A stretch of DNA of 64,000 bases, from positions 744,001 to 808,000 of the forward strand of contig NZ_AP018050.1 in the NCBI RefSeq assembly GCF_003609775.1. Direction: 5' to 3'. Of the stretch, positions 26,489-37,631 are shown piece by piece. Every line of letters begins with the position of its first letter. Position 1 is the first letter of the stretch. The translations under genes and the position numbers were made by a program. Source of the stretch: Prevotella melaninogenica. GTDB taxonomy: Bacteria; Bacteroidota; Bacteroidia; Bacteroidales; Bacteroidaceae. Below the pieces are notes generated by a model. It did not search any database. It was not told the origin of the DNA and saw nothing but the letters and a program-made list of their open reading frames with translations.

Positions 26489-27424
26489 TTATTTGTTCCT
26501 TTCAGCCATGACACGCTCCACATCTGAGCGCAAAAGCAGGTTTTTCACACCCACCTTTATCTTTTCGATGTGCTTCACCTTGACGATATGGCAGATGTTG
26601 GCTGACGAAAGACCATAGATTTGCTGCACCTGCTCAACGGTATAGTAGCGTTCATCGTTCACAAGGTCAGTTCTGCGGAGTTCGTTCAAATGTGATTTGG
26701 AGTAATAGGTACGCCCGTACTCTCTTTTAGTGGGTATCTTATGGCGATAGGTGTAGGCACGGAGTGCGGTCGGCTTCATGCCGAACAGTTCCTCCACCTC
26801 CTCGGTCAGTAGCCAGTCGGTAATTTCGCTAATATCAACTGCCACACCGAAAAACTCGTCAATATGCTTCTTGCTGTAATAGTTCTTTCCTGCGATACGG
26901 CAGATGGGGATATGGTTACGCTTGGCGGAAGTGTAAAGCCATGACTGCTTTACCTTAAAAAGGGACATCACCTCCTCGCCCGAATAGAAGTCCAACACTT
27001 CTTCGCTTTCCTTTTCCCTTTTTTCTCTTTTGGCAGGTAAGGAAGATGAAGATGATTTCCTTGGTGTGGAGGTGTTGCCGGGCAGGATGCGGTGATAGGG
27101 ATTGCCCTCCAACATCTGCTCGATGTCGGCTCTGCGGATGAATGCCATGCGGTTGCTGATGCGTGAGGCTTTCAGCTTGCCGATGGCTACAAGTTTGTAA
27201 ATGTACTGTCGGGAACAGCCCATGAGGATGGCTGCTTTGGAAAAGGTGAGATACTCCTGATGCTGTATCTCCATCAAGGGTTGGGCGACTTTGAAGAGGT
27301 TGTTCTTCTGCATCACTCTGGCTCGTTTGGCTTCTGCCTGACAAGCCTCACTGCAATATCTTTGCATACCGCTTCGGGTTACAAAGGACTTGCCGCAAAA
27401 ACTGCATTTTCTGGTTGCTTTCAT
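26489..27424 (-). CDS. zinc-finger multi-HTH protein, copy 2
   Basis: Identical to 16356-17291. The right-end direct repeats follow at 27476-27613. Confidence 0.7.
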   Translation of the reverse strand: MKATRKCSFCGKSFVTRSGMQRYCSEACQAEAKRARVMQKNNLFKVAQPLMEIQHQEYLTFSKAAILMGCSRQYIYKLVAIGKLKASRISNRMAFIRRADIEQMLEGNPYHRILPGNTSTPRKSSSSSLPAKREKREKESEEVLDFYSGEEVMSLFKVKQSWLYTSAKRNHIPICRIAGKNYYSKKHIDEFFGVAVDISEITDWLLTEEVEELFGMKPTALRAYTYRHKIPTKREYGRTYYSKSHLNELRRTDLVNDERYYTVEQVQQIYGLSSANICHIVKVKHIEKIKVGVKNLLLRSDVERVMAERNK

Positions 27425-27777
27425 ACCGTTTTATCGTTTAATGGTTCATTTCTTCAATCCTATATCTCTGAAATGGTAAACGGATGTGAACGGAAGTCAA
27501 CCATTGTCGCTTTTCTACACAGTGTGACTGTTTCCGCATATCGGGGCGGTTATTGTCGCTTGTCGTAAACGGTTGTAAACCCTTGTCAACTGTCTGCACG
27601 GTGTGACAAAAAACAAGCCCCGCAAATTCTCCACGTCAGAAATACGTCTCAAAAATATGTGGAAATTTGGGAAGCGACAAATGGCAACCGAAAAGTGTTA
27701 AATTTTAGAATATGCTGGTAATTAAAGATTTACACTCGGATATTTCTGATTAGTTTTGGTTGTTCTATGGTTATAAA

Positions 27778-27857
27778 TACATCCAGCGAAAGCATACTCT
27801 CCAATTGTCGTAACACTATTTGGAATGGTTACAGAAGTTAGCGCGCTACAATTGAAG
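27778..27857. repeat. direct repeat plus one LRR repeat between copies 2 and 3
   Basis: Same 80 bp as at 17645-17724 with a single difference: C at 27814 where the first spacer has T at 17681. Confidence 0.75.
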
Positions 27858-28241
27858 TATTTACAACCGATTATTACTCAATATTTTATAGATAATAAGT
27901 CAGAAATATGGTTGTTATTTTTAATTGCACATTCTAAAAGGTGAAGATTTAACGCTTTTATTGATTATTAACTCAAAAAGGACATCAACTTGGGTCGTTT
28001 CTTCTCTTTTCCTTGCTATTCGTTTCCGATATTCCACTTTTGTTTTGGTCTATCTCATATGTACTGCAAAGGTATTGATTTTTGTTTGATATTGCTCCTT
28101 GCTTGCTCCTTGTCGTAGATTAATTTTCACACAGGAATTTTTGTTCTCTTTCTATAGGGCTTGAAACAATCCATTTATTGGAAAACAATTAAAGACGGAG
28201 CTGGTTTGCCCCAGTGCTTTTTAAGAAACAGGGCAATTATT

Positions 28242-28464
28242 TTATCTCCACAAAGGCTCTTGTTCCCAATTATGAGGAAAGCCTAATAAACGAGTTTCTT
28301 ACTGATGGGTATTTCGATAAAAGCTGCTTGAAATCTGCAACAAAAGTGTTGCCCATAGAAATGGAGTTAAGCCAATACACCACATAGCAGAGTTGCGGAT
28401 AAAGTGTTTGTTCACGGAACGAGAAATCCGTAATCCATGTGTTTGGCATACGCATAGGCATCAT
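28242..28464 (-). pseudogene. Abi_2 remnant, copy 3, frameshifted
   Basis: As at 7976, with an extra T near 28296 that breaks the C-terminal GFPHNW motif frame. Confidence 0.5.
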
Positions 28465-28719
28465 TGGCTTGACAGGAAAGACCCGATTTGACAGTCTTGA
28501 ATGATGGGCGCAGCAATTACGAAGTACGGGTCTGGGTACGGATTAAAAAGGCTAAGTGATTATTTCCAGTCATTTAGCCTTTTTAATTATCTAATTTTTC
28601 CCCACATTTTCCCCACAGCTGTCTATTTATATATTTTAGAAACATATTTTTCCGTAAAGTTATGTACCTTTGTCGGCAAATAAAGATATTCTCGTCAAAC
28701 AAATATAAATAATATAAAC

Positions 28720-29686
28720 ATGGAAAAAAACAGAAAAAAACAAATCGTAGTTTTGAGTATAGCTTTAGTTTGCATTTTCATCTTGGTATTTTCATTGTTC
28801 CATAAATCAGCGAACAAAAGATAGCGCAAATCCTCCTTTAAACAAATGTTTTGACTGATAGCATTTCTCAAATTGTCTCAGCTTGTCCTGGCGAAATTGG
28901 TGTGGCGGTTATTGTTAATAACAGAGATACGGTTAAGGTCAATAATAAGAGTGTTTATCCTATGATGAGTGTGTTTAAGGTTCCATCAGGCATTAGCTCT
29001 TTGTAATGACTTTGACAATAAAGGAATTTCACTTGATACCTTAGTAAAATATAAATAGGGATAAACTTGACCCAAAGACTTGGATCCTATGCTGAAAGAT
29101 TATTCAGGGGCCAGTCATATCATTGACAGTGAGAGATTTGCTGCGTTATACTCTTACTGCAGAGTGACAACAATGCAAGCAACCTTATGTTTAAGGATAT
29201 GGTTAATGTCGCTCAAACAGATAGTTTTATAGCCACACTCATTCCTCGTTCAAGTTTTCAGATAGCTTATACGGAAGAGGAAATGTCGGCTGACCATAAC
29301 AAGGCTTACTCTAACTAACATCTCCTCTTGGTGCTGCAATGTTGATGAATCGTTTGTTTACTGAAGGTCTTATCGATGATGAGAAACAAAGTTTCATTAA
29401 GAATACGTTAAAAGAATGCAAACAGGTGTAGATAGGATAGCAGCTCCACTTCTTGATAAAGAAGGGGTTGTTATAGCGCATAAGAAGGTTCAGGTTATGT
29501 TAATGAAAATGGTGTTCTTGCAGCTCACAATGATGTTGCCTATATATGTCTGCCTAATAATATCAGTTATACCTTAGCGGTATTTGTTAAGGATTTCAAG
29601 GAAATGAATCACAAGCGTCACAATATGTTGCGCATATATCAGCTGTAGTATATTCTTTATTAATGCAAACTTCAGTAAAATCTTAA
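28720..29686 (+). pseudogene. cfxA: cfxA, copy 3, at least ten indels
   Basis: Compared with 8452-9417, bases are inserted or deleted near 28813, 28842, 28982, 29048, 29084, 29109, 29158, 29317, 29421, 29485 and 29600. No long frame remains. Density above 1% within one conserved gene, with a normal stop still present, argues for sequencing error and against decay. Confidence 0.85.
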
Positions 29687-29780
29687 AACTGCACTTGCTT
29701 TGATAATTAATGATAAACAATCTAAAAGCACTCTAATCGTTATCGGAGTGCTTTTTAGATTACTAATCAAATTGCTTCTA

Positions 29781-31194
29781 TTATAATTTGAATCCTCTAC
29801 TTTTTCTTTCTTCCTGTTGCGGCACTCTTGCTCCATATCTAAGCCTGTGCCATTGCTCCCTGAACCAGTCGGCAATCGGCTCCTGTTTATTGTCAGGTTC
29901 AGCCTGCTTTCATCGTCAGGGTCATTTTCCACCTTAAAATATCATCCTTTATATCAAAGTTCCGCCTGTGTTGCTCGGAATAGATTTTACCGCTACATTT
30001 CAGGGCTTCTTTTTTGACTATAAGACTTTCAGTCATTTCTTTAGAGAATCCCAGCATGGCACAAAACTTTTCCAATGCGCAGCATTTCCCTGAAACATCG
30101 AAACCACCTGAAAGCCTTGTCTATGATTCTGGCGAGCCGTGACAGTTCTTTTTCTTTCATGTCAAGTTCCTGCCTGTGCATTTCTCTGAGATTGTGGATT
30201 TGCGTATCATGCTGTTTCTTGCATCTGCTGTACTTGGCTCTGCAATTTTTCAATATTGGTGTTCCGTTTTGAAACCTCGTCTTGCAGTTTTTCGTTGCAC
30301 GTTCCAGTTCTTTCAGTTTTCCACTCCCGAAAAGAGAAGCAACTCCACTAGTTATGGCTGTCGCTGCCGTGGTGGCTGTCTTCTTTAACTTGTCAGTGCG
30401 TATTTCTGATTTCACCTGTTTCAGTTCCTGCCTCGGCAAGATTTATCTGTTCTTCTTTGTGCCGTTTGCTGCATCCATGCGTTGCAGTTCAGCTTTCTGC
30501 TTCTCAATGATAAAGTCGTTCCGTTCAAGATGCTCCTTACCAGTGACAGCCTTTGACTGCCCGCGTTCCATCGAGCAGGATGTCGGATGCAAGGGTCTGC
30601 ATCTGCATCATGTCATCGTCATTGAGCTTTCGGCTCTTTCCTGTTTCGTGGTTCATCCAGTCGAAAACGATATGGGCATGATAGTTCGGCTTGAACCATC
30701 TGTCCCCGACTTTGAAGCTTTCCCTGTCTTCCGCTTCCGGCTGACCGTTCAGCCCAATGCCCTTCATCCTTGTGCAGGAAGATTTGCAGCGGTGTGATTC
30801 CCCAGCGTCTTTGACACTCCTCACCGAATTTACGCACGTCTGCCAGTGTGGTGTCCGACCTGACAAGCAGCACTCCTTCACGTATGGGGAGCATCCCGCA
30901 ATCTTGACTATTTTACCGTTCTTGCCTTTGCGTTCACGCTCCTTTTCCTGCATGGCACGTCCGGTCTTTTCCTTTACCATCTGGTCTGATATTGTCATAA
31001 TGCATCCGCAAATCCGGACTGCCGAAGTCGGGATTTATCCACTGTTCGTTATCGGTGGATAGTTCAGGAACGACATAGATTCTGGACTCTCGATGTGGCG
31101 CATGTATTCGGCAGTCCTCCTGTTGTGAGCCTCGCTCGATGCGATGTTGCAGGGCTTGATATGTATGCTTGATTTTGTTGCCATAGATACTTGT
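29781..31194 (-). pseudogene. MobV-type relaxase, copy 3, frameshifted
   Basis: Broken by many indels. At 30092-30097 it reads GAAACA where the clean copies have GAACA. This extra base joins the N-terminal and C-terminal frames that are disconnected in the clean copies (IIDKAFRWFRCFREMLR). Confidence 0.75.
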
Positions 31195-31466
31195 TTTTTG
31201 GTTTGTACTTTATTGTTGCTTTTCCGCTGTCCGTAAACGCATGGGGTTCTTAGGGGTGCAACCCATAAGCGGAGATTGCAAAGAGAGGGTCACTCTTTGC
31301 TCTGGGTTCTCAGGGGAAGAAACGCCCTGAGTGGGTCATTAGGGTAAAACCCTAATCCCTCGGGAGAGCCCACAACTACGTAAGCGGAGCGTGTAGTTAT
31401 TAGTGGGCTATATCAATGCAAAGCCATTGTCTGCAAACTCCAGCCTACGGCTTCCGCTCTCCTCCG

Positions 31467-32583
31467 TCAGGGAGGTTTTTCATCATCGTTTGCCGATTGG
31501 AGATGCACCGACCAGCACAAGGTCTAAATCGTCTATCAGTTTTTGCAGGACGGGATTCTTCTCTATCATCCGCTGGAGGATTCTCTCAGCCTCGACCAAG
31601 TGGTTGGCTTGTACTCATCACCTTGCCCTCCCGTATCTGAAAGATAATCCAATCGGCTATGTCGATATGGGCTTCTTTTTGTTTCGGGGTGGCATTCCTT
31701 TCGATTGATGTCCGAAACCACCACCTTACAAAAGTACATGCTCTCGGCTCGCTGTTTCCACTCGGCATAAGCATCGGCATCGGGAAAGAGAAGCACGGTT
31801 CGCCCTGACAGTACACGGAGTTTCTCTTCTCTCAATCTGACTCTTACCACCCGTAGCCAGCCATACATAATCGGGGAAGATAGCAGAACCGATAACGGCA
31901 CTCTTCTCGGATTCCACCAAGACCACCACCTTGTCGGGATGCGTTTTCAACAAGTGTTCCCCGAAAAGGCATTGGGATAGTTGCCAATCCTCTGCCAACA
32001 CACGCTGCTTTTTCAATATGCTGTGTATCCAGTTCACTGCCGATGTCTGTCCTCCCTTGATACGGTGTCCGTCTTCGGGATTGTACTGCATCACCTTTCC
32101 CGTGCGTACCTTGCCCGTCCTGTCTATCTGCCAAAGATAACAGAGCCGTCACGGGTAGCCCCCAAACGGTATTCCTCCAACAACCGCTTCAACACCTCTT
32201 TCGCCTTGTCGCCATAGTAGGAAGTAAGGAGTGTGAAGAGGAAACGGAAGAAATTGCTACGCTCGCTTTGCGACTTCTCCACATAGTGAGGGGAATATAG
32301 CCGATGGCTGTCGGCTTACTTTGCTGCTTCACTTTCTCTGCTGCTCTGCTCTTTGCCTGTCAAAAGAGAAATCATTGGTAGTTCTGTTTCAGGATGCTCT
32401 TGAAAATACTCTTTCGGAGTGTAGTGATACCCACAACCGCTTTCGTGGTTACATCTGCCGACCGATGGATGCAACGGCACATTATTTTCGTCCACGTAAT
32501 AGACGAAAGAATGCCTGTCTCCGCATTTGGGCAGGTATGCCGTGTTGCCGTTCCTTTATACTCTGTAATGAATAATTGCCCAT
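31467..32583 (-). pseudogene. TOPRIM primase-like gene, copy 3, frameshifted
   Basis: Recognisable pieces of the 371-aa protein in three frames. The candidate oriT hairpins upstream of mob lie at about 31259-31440, also with indels. Confidence 0.7.
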
Positions 32584-32586
32584 AGC

Positions 32587-33689
32587 TTAGTCCGTTTTTG
32601 ATGGTTGATTGTCGGCTGTCCCATCCTGTCCCATTGTCCCACACTCTAAGGTTGGGACAGTGGGACACTTGGGACACCTGCGTTTTTACTCTCTTTGCTG
32701 CGCTGGATGATACGGTTTACGTGGACTTGCCACAATTCACCTGTGAGGCTATCTCCCTGACGGACTTGCCCGATTGGGAGAGTTGCAGAATTTGGCAATC
32801 CCTTTGGCTTGATTCATTGTCGCCCAATTTTTTCAAGTGTTCCTTTTCCGTGGAATAGCCCCTGAACACGAACTGCAAGAAAGCATCCACCTTGTCAATC
32901 TCGTAAACGATTACATTATCCGCATCATGAGAGAACGTGCCATAGCGCACTTTAAGCTGCTTCACATAGCGAAGCCCTCCGTCTTGGGCACTTTTTCCAA
33001 TGGTGAACACGCTGTCAAAGAAATTGTAGAGCCGTTTGCTTCCGGCAAGGTCGTTGGATGTGATGGGACAATCCAAAGAGCGTTTGGGCGTATGTGCTAG
33101 GACAAGGATAGAGAGCGCATATCTCTTTTTGAGATTGTTCAGCTGAATCATCAGCCGTCCTGCGGCATCGCCTTTCTCCATGGCGCAACACAGGTAGGTA
33201 AGATTGTCAATGATGAAAATCTTGCAGTCGGTCTGCACAGCCATCTGTTCAATGCCGCCTATGATAGCTTCCTCAAAGTTGGCATCCAAAAGCTGGTTGC
33301 AGTCAATAGACACCCGATAGAGTTTGTCGGGAAAGGTGTAGAGCTCTCCATGCTCGTTGGTATAGCGGAGCTGGAACTGCTTTTCGACAGTTCAAAGTCC
33401 AGATACAGCACATTGTCGGTTCGGGCGATGCGGTCGGCTATCTGCACGGCAAGGATGGACTTGCCCACGTTGGAATCGGCAAACAAGCAGGAGAGTTCCC
33501 CCTCGTACCAAAAGCTGTCCCACAGCGCACGGGCGTAGGCAATAACGATGCTTCAAGAATGGTTTGGTTTGCCGTCTTGATATTCATCATGCCTACACTG
33601 TCGGGCATACCGTTATGCGCTTGGGATGCTTTTGTGAGGTCGCCACGTATCAGGTTGATATAGTTCTTATCCTCTTCCATATCATTCAC
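32587..33689 (-). pseudogene. RepA-like ATPase gene, copy 3, frameshifted
   Basis: A long clean middle part (32717-33313) remains; indels occur on both sides, including one before Walker A and one in the C-terminal HTH. Confidence 0.7.
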
Positions 33690-33936
33690 CAGTTACGTGG
33701 GTTGGGCTTGCGACGGTGGGAAGAGGATAAGACTTGTTCAGTCCTCGTCTGACAACGGTATGGGATTCTTTCGGGCGGTTTCCAGCCACTTGTCCAGTTC
33801 GTCACGGTAAAGGCAATAGCGTTTGCCGGGCTTGGTGGCAGGGATTGTCCCTTCTGACAGTTTCATGTAGAGCGTACCCTTAGGATACCTAAATACTCTG
33901 CTGCCTCGTCCACAGACATGGGCACGGGTGTCCACC
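33686..33936 (-). pseudogene. HTH (excisionase-like) gene, copy 3, N-terminus lost at the junction
   Basis: The C-terminal HTH and wing are readable with indels; the N-terminal coiled-coil part is replaced by unrelated sequence after 33936. Confidence 0.7.
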
Positions 33937-33960
33937 TTTTTATTATATCAAACGATACAC

Positions 33961-34003
33961 AGAGCAGTTCTAAGTTTGCAGTAAGAAACTTAGAGTAGCT
34001 CTG
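33961..34003 (+). terminator. orphan terminator hairpin
   Basis: Outer arms AGAGC/GCTCT and inner arms TCTAAGTTT/AAACTTAGA, followed by a GTTTTTT tract. No plus-strand gene precedes it in this arrangement, in line with a rearranged or chimeric junction at 33936. Confidence 0.65.
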
Positions 34004-34195
34004 TTTTTTATTTCTTAAAGCCAAATCGGTCATTTGAGTCTAAACATATATTGTTTTATTATCGAGCAGATTGGCTGTTTTTGTAACGCAGGTATAGCGG
34101 ACAACGTCTGTTACTTCAAACTTTAGAAGACTCCTTTTTGTCCGATATTTTCACATACTGATTTTGTAAAGACCACCAAACGGCTTGTAGATAAC

Positions 34196-34249
34196 GCCTA
34201 ATTGGCTTCCAAAAGATGCCCTTTTGAGGTCTTATTAACGCCCTTTTGA
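34196..34249 (-). repeat. dispersed intergenic repeat, inverted copy
   Basis: On the minus strand TCAAAAGGGCGTTA, then CTCAAAAGGGCATCTTTTG and CCAATTAGGC, matching 4616-4669 over 54 bp with a few differences. Confidence 0.7.
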
Positions 34250-34544
34250 ACCCTTACTAAGCACCTTTTTAAAAGCTTACTTTGCAACTACTTGGTAACA
34301 AGAAACTTACAGAGGCGTTGTGAGAAGTCGATTTTAAGCTATTTCCCTATCTCTTCTTTGATATTTTGTTAATATATTTCTTTGTGCTTTTGAGGCTAAA
34401 TCTCACACGGAGGAACGGGGGTGTCGGAGGGCTTTTTACCTTGACATAGATTGATATGAGTTGTTGAAAGATCGAGTAATATGCTCGATAGTTACCCCCA
34501 ATCAGTCATTATTCTACAAAAATGACATTAATGATGAAAAAAAG

Positions 34545-34574
34545 AAAGGTGTTCAGAAAACTCTGAACACCTTT
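34545..34574. terminator. rpiB terminator
   Basis: 13-bp perfect arms AAAGGTGTTCAGA with a 4-nt loop, T-run on the plus side and A-run on the other, 47 bp past the rpiB stop. Confidence 0.8.
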
Positions 34575-34620
34575 TTTTTATTTTCCTTTGTTTGTATTAT
34601 TCAATCAGACAAAGCTGAGA

Positions 34621-35066
34621 TTAGCCTTGCTGAACAGGAATCTTTTTAACGCGACGCTCGTGTCTACCACCCTCAAAGCTTGCTTGAAGAATGCATCGAG
34701 AATCTTCTCAGCAGTCTTGTTGTCGATAAAACGGCCAGGGAGGACAATAACGTTTGCGTCATTATGCTGACGAGTCAGCTCAGCAACGTCCTTATTCCAT
34801 ACCAAACCTGCACGTACACCTTGGTGCTTGTTGAGTGAGATTGCCATACCCTCACCGCTACCACAGATAGCAATACCAGGGTAAACTTCACCGCTTTCAA
34901 TGGCTTCAGCCAATGGGTGAGCATAATCAGGATAGTCGCAACTCAAATCACTATTACAGCCAAAATCCTTATATGCATACTTGTGTTTCTTCCAAATACT
35001 GGATTACGAACTGCTTTCAATGGATAGCCTGCGTGGTCGCAAGCAACTCCTACTCTTAATTTCCAT
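34621..35066 (-). pseudogene. rpiB: ribose-5-phosphate isomerase B, frame broken by indels
   Basis: Interconverts ribose 5-phosphate and ribulose 5-phosphate (pentose phosphate pathway). The central part is clean (34605-34946 frame) with YPDYAHPLAEAI, GIAICGSGEGMAI and RQHNDANVIVLPGR. The start is seen at 35066 as ATGGAAATTAAG, with VACDHAGYPLK in another frame; the correct end, GGRHERRVKKIPVQQG, is in a third. At least two indels. They fall in the error-rich interval, so the real gene is probably intact. It follows tkt by about 65 bp in the same direction. Confidence 0.8.
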
Positions 35067-35130
35067 AAGCTGTTTAGGTTTTTATGAGCCTCTGCCTTCG
35101 GTGAGGAATTTAGAGACTCAGGTTAAACGT

Positions 35131-37146
35131 TTATGCTAAAAATGCTTTTACTTGCTCGTAAACATTCTCAGGAGTGAAGCCTAACTTCTCATCTAAGACT
35201 GTATAAGGTGCTGAGAATCCGAAGCTGTTAAGGCCGAATACCTTACCATTGGCACCAACTAATCCTTCGAGAGTTACTGGAAGGCCAGCTGTAAGACCGA
35301 AGATCTTGGCATCTCTTGGCAGAATCTGCTCCTGATATTCCTTGCTCTGACGGCGGAAGAGTCCCTCTGATGGTGCGCTAACAACGCGTACCTTCACTCC
35401 GTCCTTACGCAACAACTCTGCTCCAGCAACACAGGTAGAAACCTCAGAACCACTTGCAACGAGGATAACATCAAACTGCTCATCAGAGCCAGTTACGACG
35501 TATGCACCCTTGCGAGTCTGCTGATAGTCTGTTCCTTCTGGCAAACTCTTCACGTTCTGACGTGAGAAGATGAGTGCTGTTGGGGTATCCATGTTCTCCC
35601 ATAGCCATCTGCCAGCATACGGTTGCTGCATCACTGTCGGCTGGACGAAGTACACGAACAGAATCCTGTCCAGCGTGGTTTTGCAACTTCTCCATCAAGC
35701 GAATCTGTGCTTCCTGCTCTACTGGTTCATGGGTAGGACCATCCTCACCAACGCGGAATGCATCATGACTCCATACAAACTTAACTGGAGTGCGCATGAG
35801 GGCAGCCCATACGGATAGCTGGTTTCATGTAGTCTGAGAATACAAAGAAGGTTCCCATTGCGGTGATAACACCACCATGAAGCATCATACCGATACACAT
35901 ACATGCCATTGCCAACTCGCTAACACTGCCTGGAAGAAGGCACCGCTGAAGTCGTCACGTGTGAGTGCGTGAGTCTTGTTGAGGAAACCATCTGTCTTAT
36001 CAGAGTTGCTGAGGTCGGCTGATGACACGATCATGTTAGGAACCTGCTCAGCGATAACACCGAGACAAGCTGCAGAACCATTACGTGTAGGAATGTCGCG
36101 CTTCTGTACAAGGCCACTCCAATCAATCTTTGGAGCCTTGCCAGAGAACCATTCACGCATCTGTGCTGCCTTTTCTGGGTTCTCTTTCTCCCAAGCTGCT
36201 TCAGCTGCATGACGCTCAGCAACAATCTTTCTGAGTTCTGCTGCACGGTCATCATAGAGCTTCTGAACCTCTGGGAAAATCTTGAATGGGTCCTCAACGT
36301 CACCACCAAGATTCTTTACTGTATTTGTATAGGCGTCACCACCCAATGGTGCGCCATGTGTTTTAATGCTATGTTCGTAGCTACTACCGTCTGCCTGCAA
36401 AGCACCCTTACCCATGATGGTCTCACCAATGATAAGAGTTGGGCGACGTTCTTCCTTGTTAGCAGCAACAAGTGCCTCACGGATAGCGTCTGGATCGTTA
36501 CCATCAATCTTCAATACGTTCCAGCCCCATGCTTGATACTTCATTGCTGTATCCTCAGACATAACGGCTCCACACTCAGTTGAGAGCTGAATGTCATTGG
36601 CATCGTAGAACATGATGAGGTTGTTAAGACCCAAGTTGCCAGCCAAGCGACCTACTTCTGCGCTGATACCTTCTTGGACACCACCATCAGAGATGTAGGC
36701 ATAAATCTTATGCTGCATCATAGTGCTGCCAAGGCGCGCCTCAAGGAACTTCTCAGCTACGGCTGCACCAGCTGCGTATGCATGACCTTGACCAAGTGGA
36801 CCAGAAGAGTTTTCGATACCATGTGCGATGTCTCTTTCAGGATGTCCCGGAGTGATTGACCCCCACTGACGGAATTGTTTAATATCGTCAACCGTGAACT
36901 TTCTCTGAAGGGTCAATGCCGCATAAGCATTGGTGACATGTGACCAGGGTCAAGATAGAATCGGTCACGTCCTGCCCACTCAGGCTGTTCTGGGTCGAAG
37001 ACGAGAAATTCAGAGAAAAGGATGTTTTATAAGTCCGCACCACCCATAGCTCCACCAGGATGACCTGATTTAGCTTTTTCAACCATTGACACTGCGAGAA
37101 TTCTAATGTTATCCGCTGCTCTGTTCATCAATTTCTTGTCATTCAT
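35131..37146 (-). pseudogene. tkt: transketolase, frame broken by several indels
   Basis: Thiamine-diphosphate enzyme transferring two-carbon units in the pentose phosphate pathway. Reading pieces give MNDKKLMNRAADNIRILA (start 37146), SGHPGGAMGGADL, SSGPLGQGHAYA, DGGVQEGISAE in the cofactor region, WSHDAFRVGEDGPTHEP and SRQNVKSLPEGTDY, then a normal C-terminus at 35131. Total length fits about 670 residues. Frame changes lie near 35640, 35790, 35900, 36905 and 37030. All are in the error-rich interval, and transketolase is usually essential for pentose metabolism, so decay is unlikely. Confidence 0.88.
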
Positions 37147-37174
37147 AAATAGATAGGATTTTTAAATTATAATG

Positions 37175-37182
37175 CAAATATA
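37175..37182 (-). promoter_or_regulatory. minus-7 box of the tkt-rpiB unit
   Basis: TATATTTG on the minus strand fits TAnnTTTG with a leader of about 22 nt to the tkt start. Confidence 0.5.
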
Positions 37183-37530
37183 AAGATAAATATGGAGACA
37201 TCAAAATAATAAACTTACTATTTTCCCAAAATATCCAAAATTGCCCAAAGCATTGTATTCGCTTTGCTTTGTTTAGTTGGTGAGTGGCTGTTTTATGGCT
37301 ATTTTGTTGAAGTGCTATTCTTCTTCGGCTACAAACGGTTTTACCTGTGAGAGATGTATTTTTCTTCTCTTTTTTGCCTCTTTTTATCCCCCTTTTATAT
37401 GGTGTTAACGCTTCGCACCTATTGTGGAGGCTTCACACGATTGGTGCTGGACGTTAGCACCAGTCGTCTTGTGGGTGCGTAAGTATGCTATCAGCCACAA
37501 GAGAAACAGTAATTGATGGATAATTCTATG

Positions 37531-37592
37531 ATAAAAAGGGTATATCTGAATGTTCGTCAATGACGTTTTTACATTCGATATACCCTTTTATC
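37531..37592. terminator. terminator of the Nudix regulator gene
   Basis: Arms of about 20 bp ending in AAAAGGGTATAT/ATATACCCTTTT; 40 bp downstream of the stop at 37632. Confidence 0.7.
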
Positions 37593-37631
37593 TTTTTTCT
37601 TAGCTAAACATTTATATCGTTCGCCTTACTA

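Larger units (their letters stand above)
17725..27779. mobile_element. cfxA mobilizable element, copy 2
   Basis: Same length and gene positions as copy 1, shifted by exactly 10,133 bp. All frames compared are the same length. The left flank differs: TACAATTGAAG replaces TACATCCAGCG. Confidence 0.85.
27858..33936. mobile_element. cfxA element, copy 3, truncated and indel-rich
   Basis: Starts like the others with TATTTACAACC, but from about 28158 carries many single-base indels. It stops inside the HTH gene at 33936, where the sequence switches to unrelated chromosome. The integrase, multi-HTH gene and right end are missing. The error pattern (mostly homopolymer length changes) looks technical. 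Confidence 0.8.
33937..34544. other. intergenic region right of the element/chromosome junction
   Basis: About 600 bp with no gene. It holds a strong hairpin at 33961-34003 (AGAGC...GCTCT with CTAAGTTT/AAACTTAG arms and a T6 tail), probably the terminator of a gene not present here, and an inverted copy of the dispersed repeat (34196-34249). Confidence 0.6.
37147..37631. other. intergenic region with tkt promoter and Nudix-gene terminator
   Basis: No gene seen. Minus-7 box TATATTTG (minus strand, 37175-37182) lies 29 bp upstream of tkt. A long hairpin at 37531-37592 (AAAAAGGGTATATCTGAATGT and its near-complement) lies just past the Nudix stop and is its likely terminator. Confidence 0.6.

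Noticed and set aside
35131..37146. Transketolase as a true pseudogene
   Set aside because: Its breaks have the same density and type as in neighbouring unrelated genes and in duplicated copies whose twins are intact.
37451..37465. Small palindrome TGGTGCT...AGCACCA as an operator of the Nudix regulator
   Set aside because: No matching site was found before galM or tkt, so there is no support beyond the palindrome itself.
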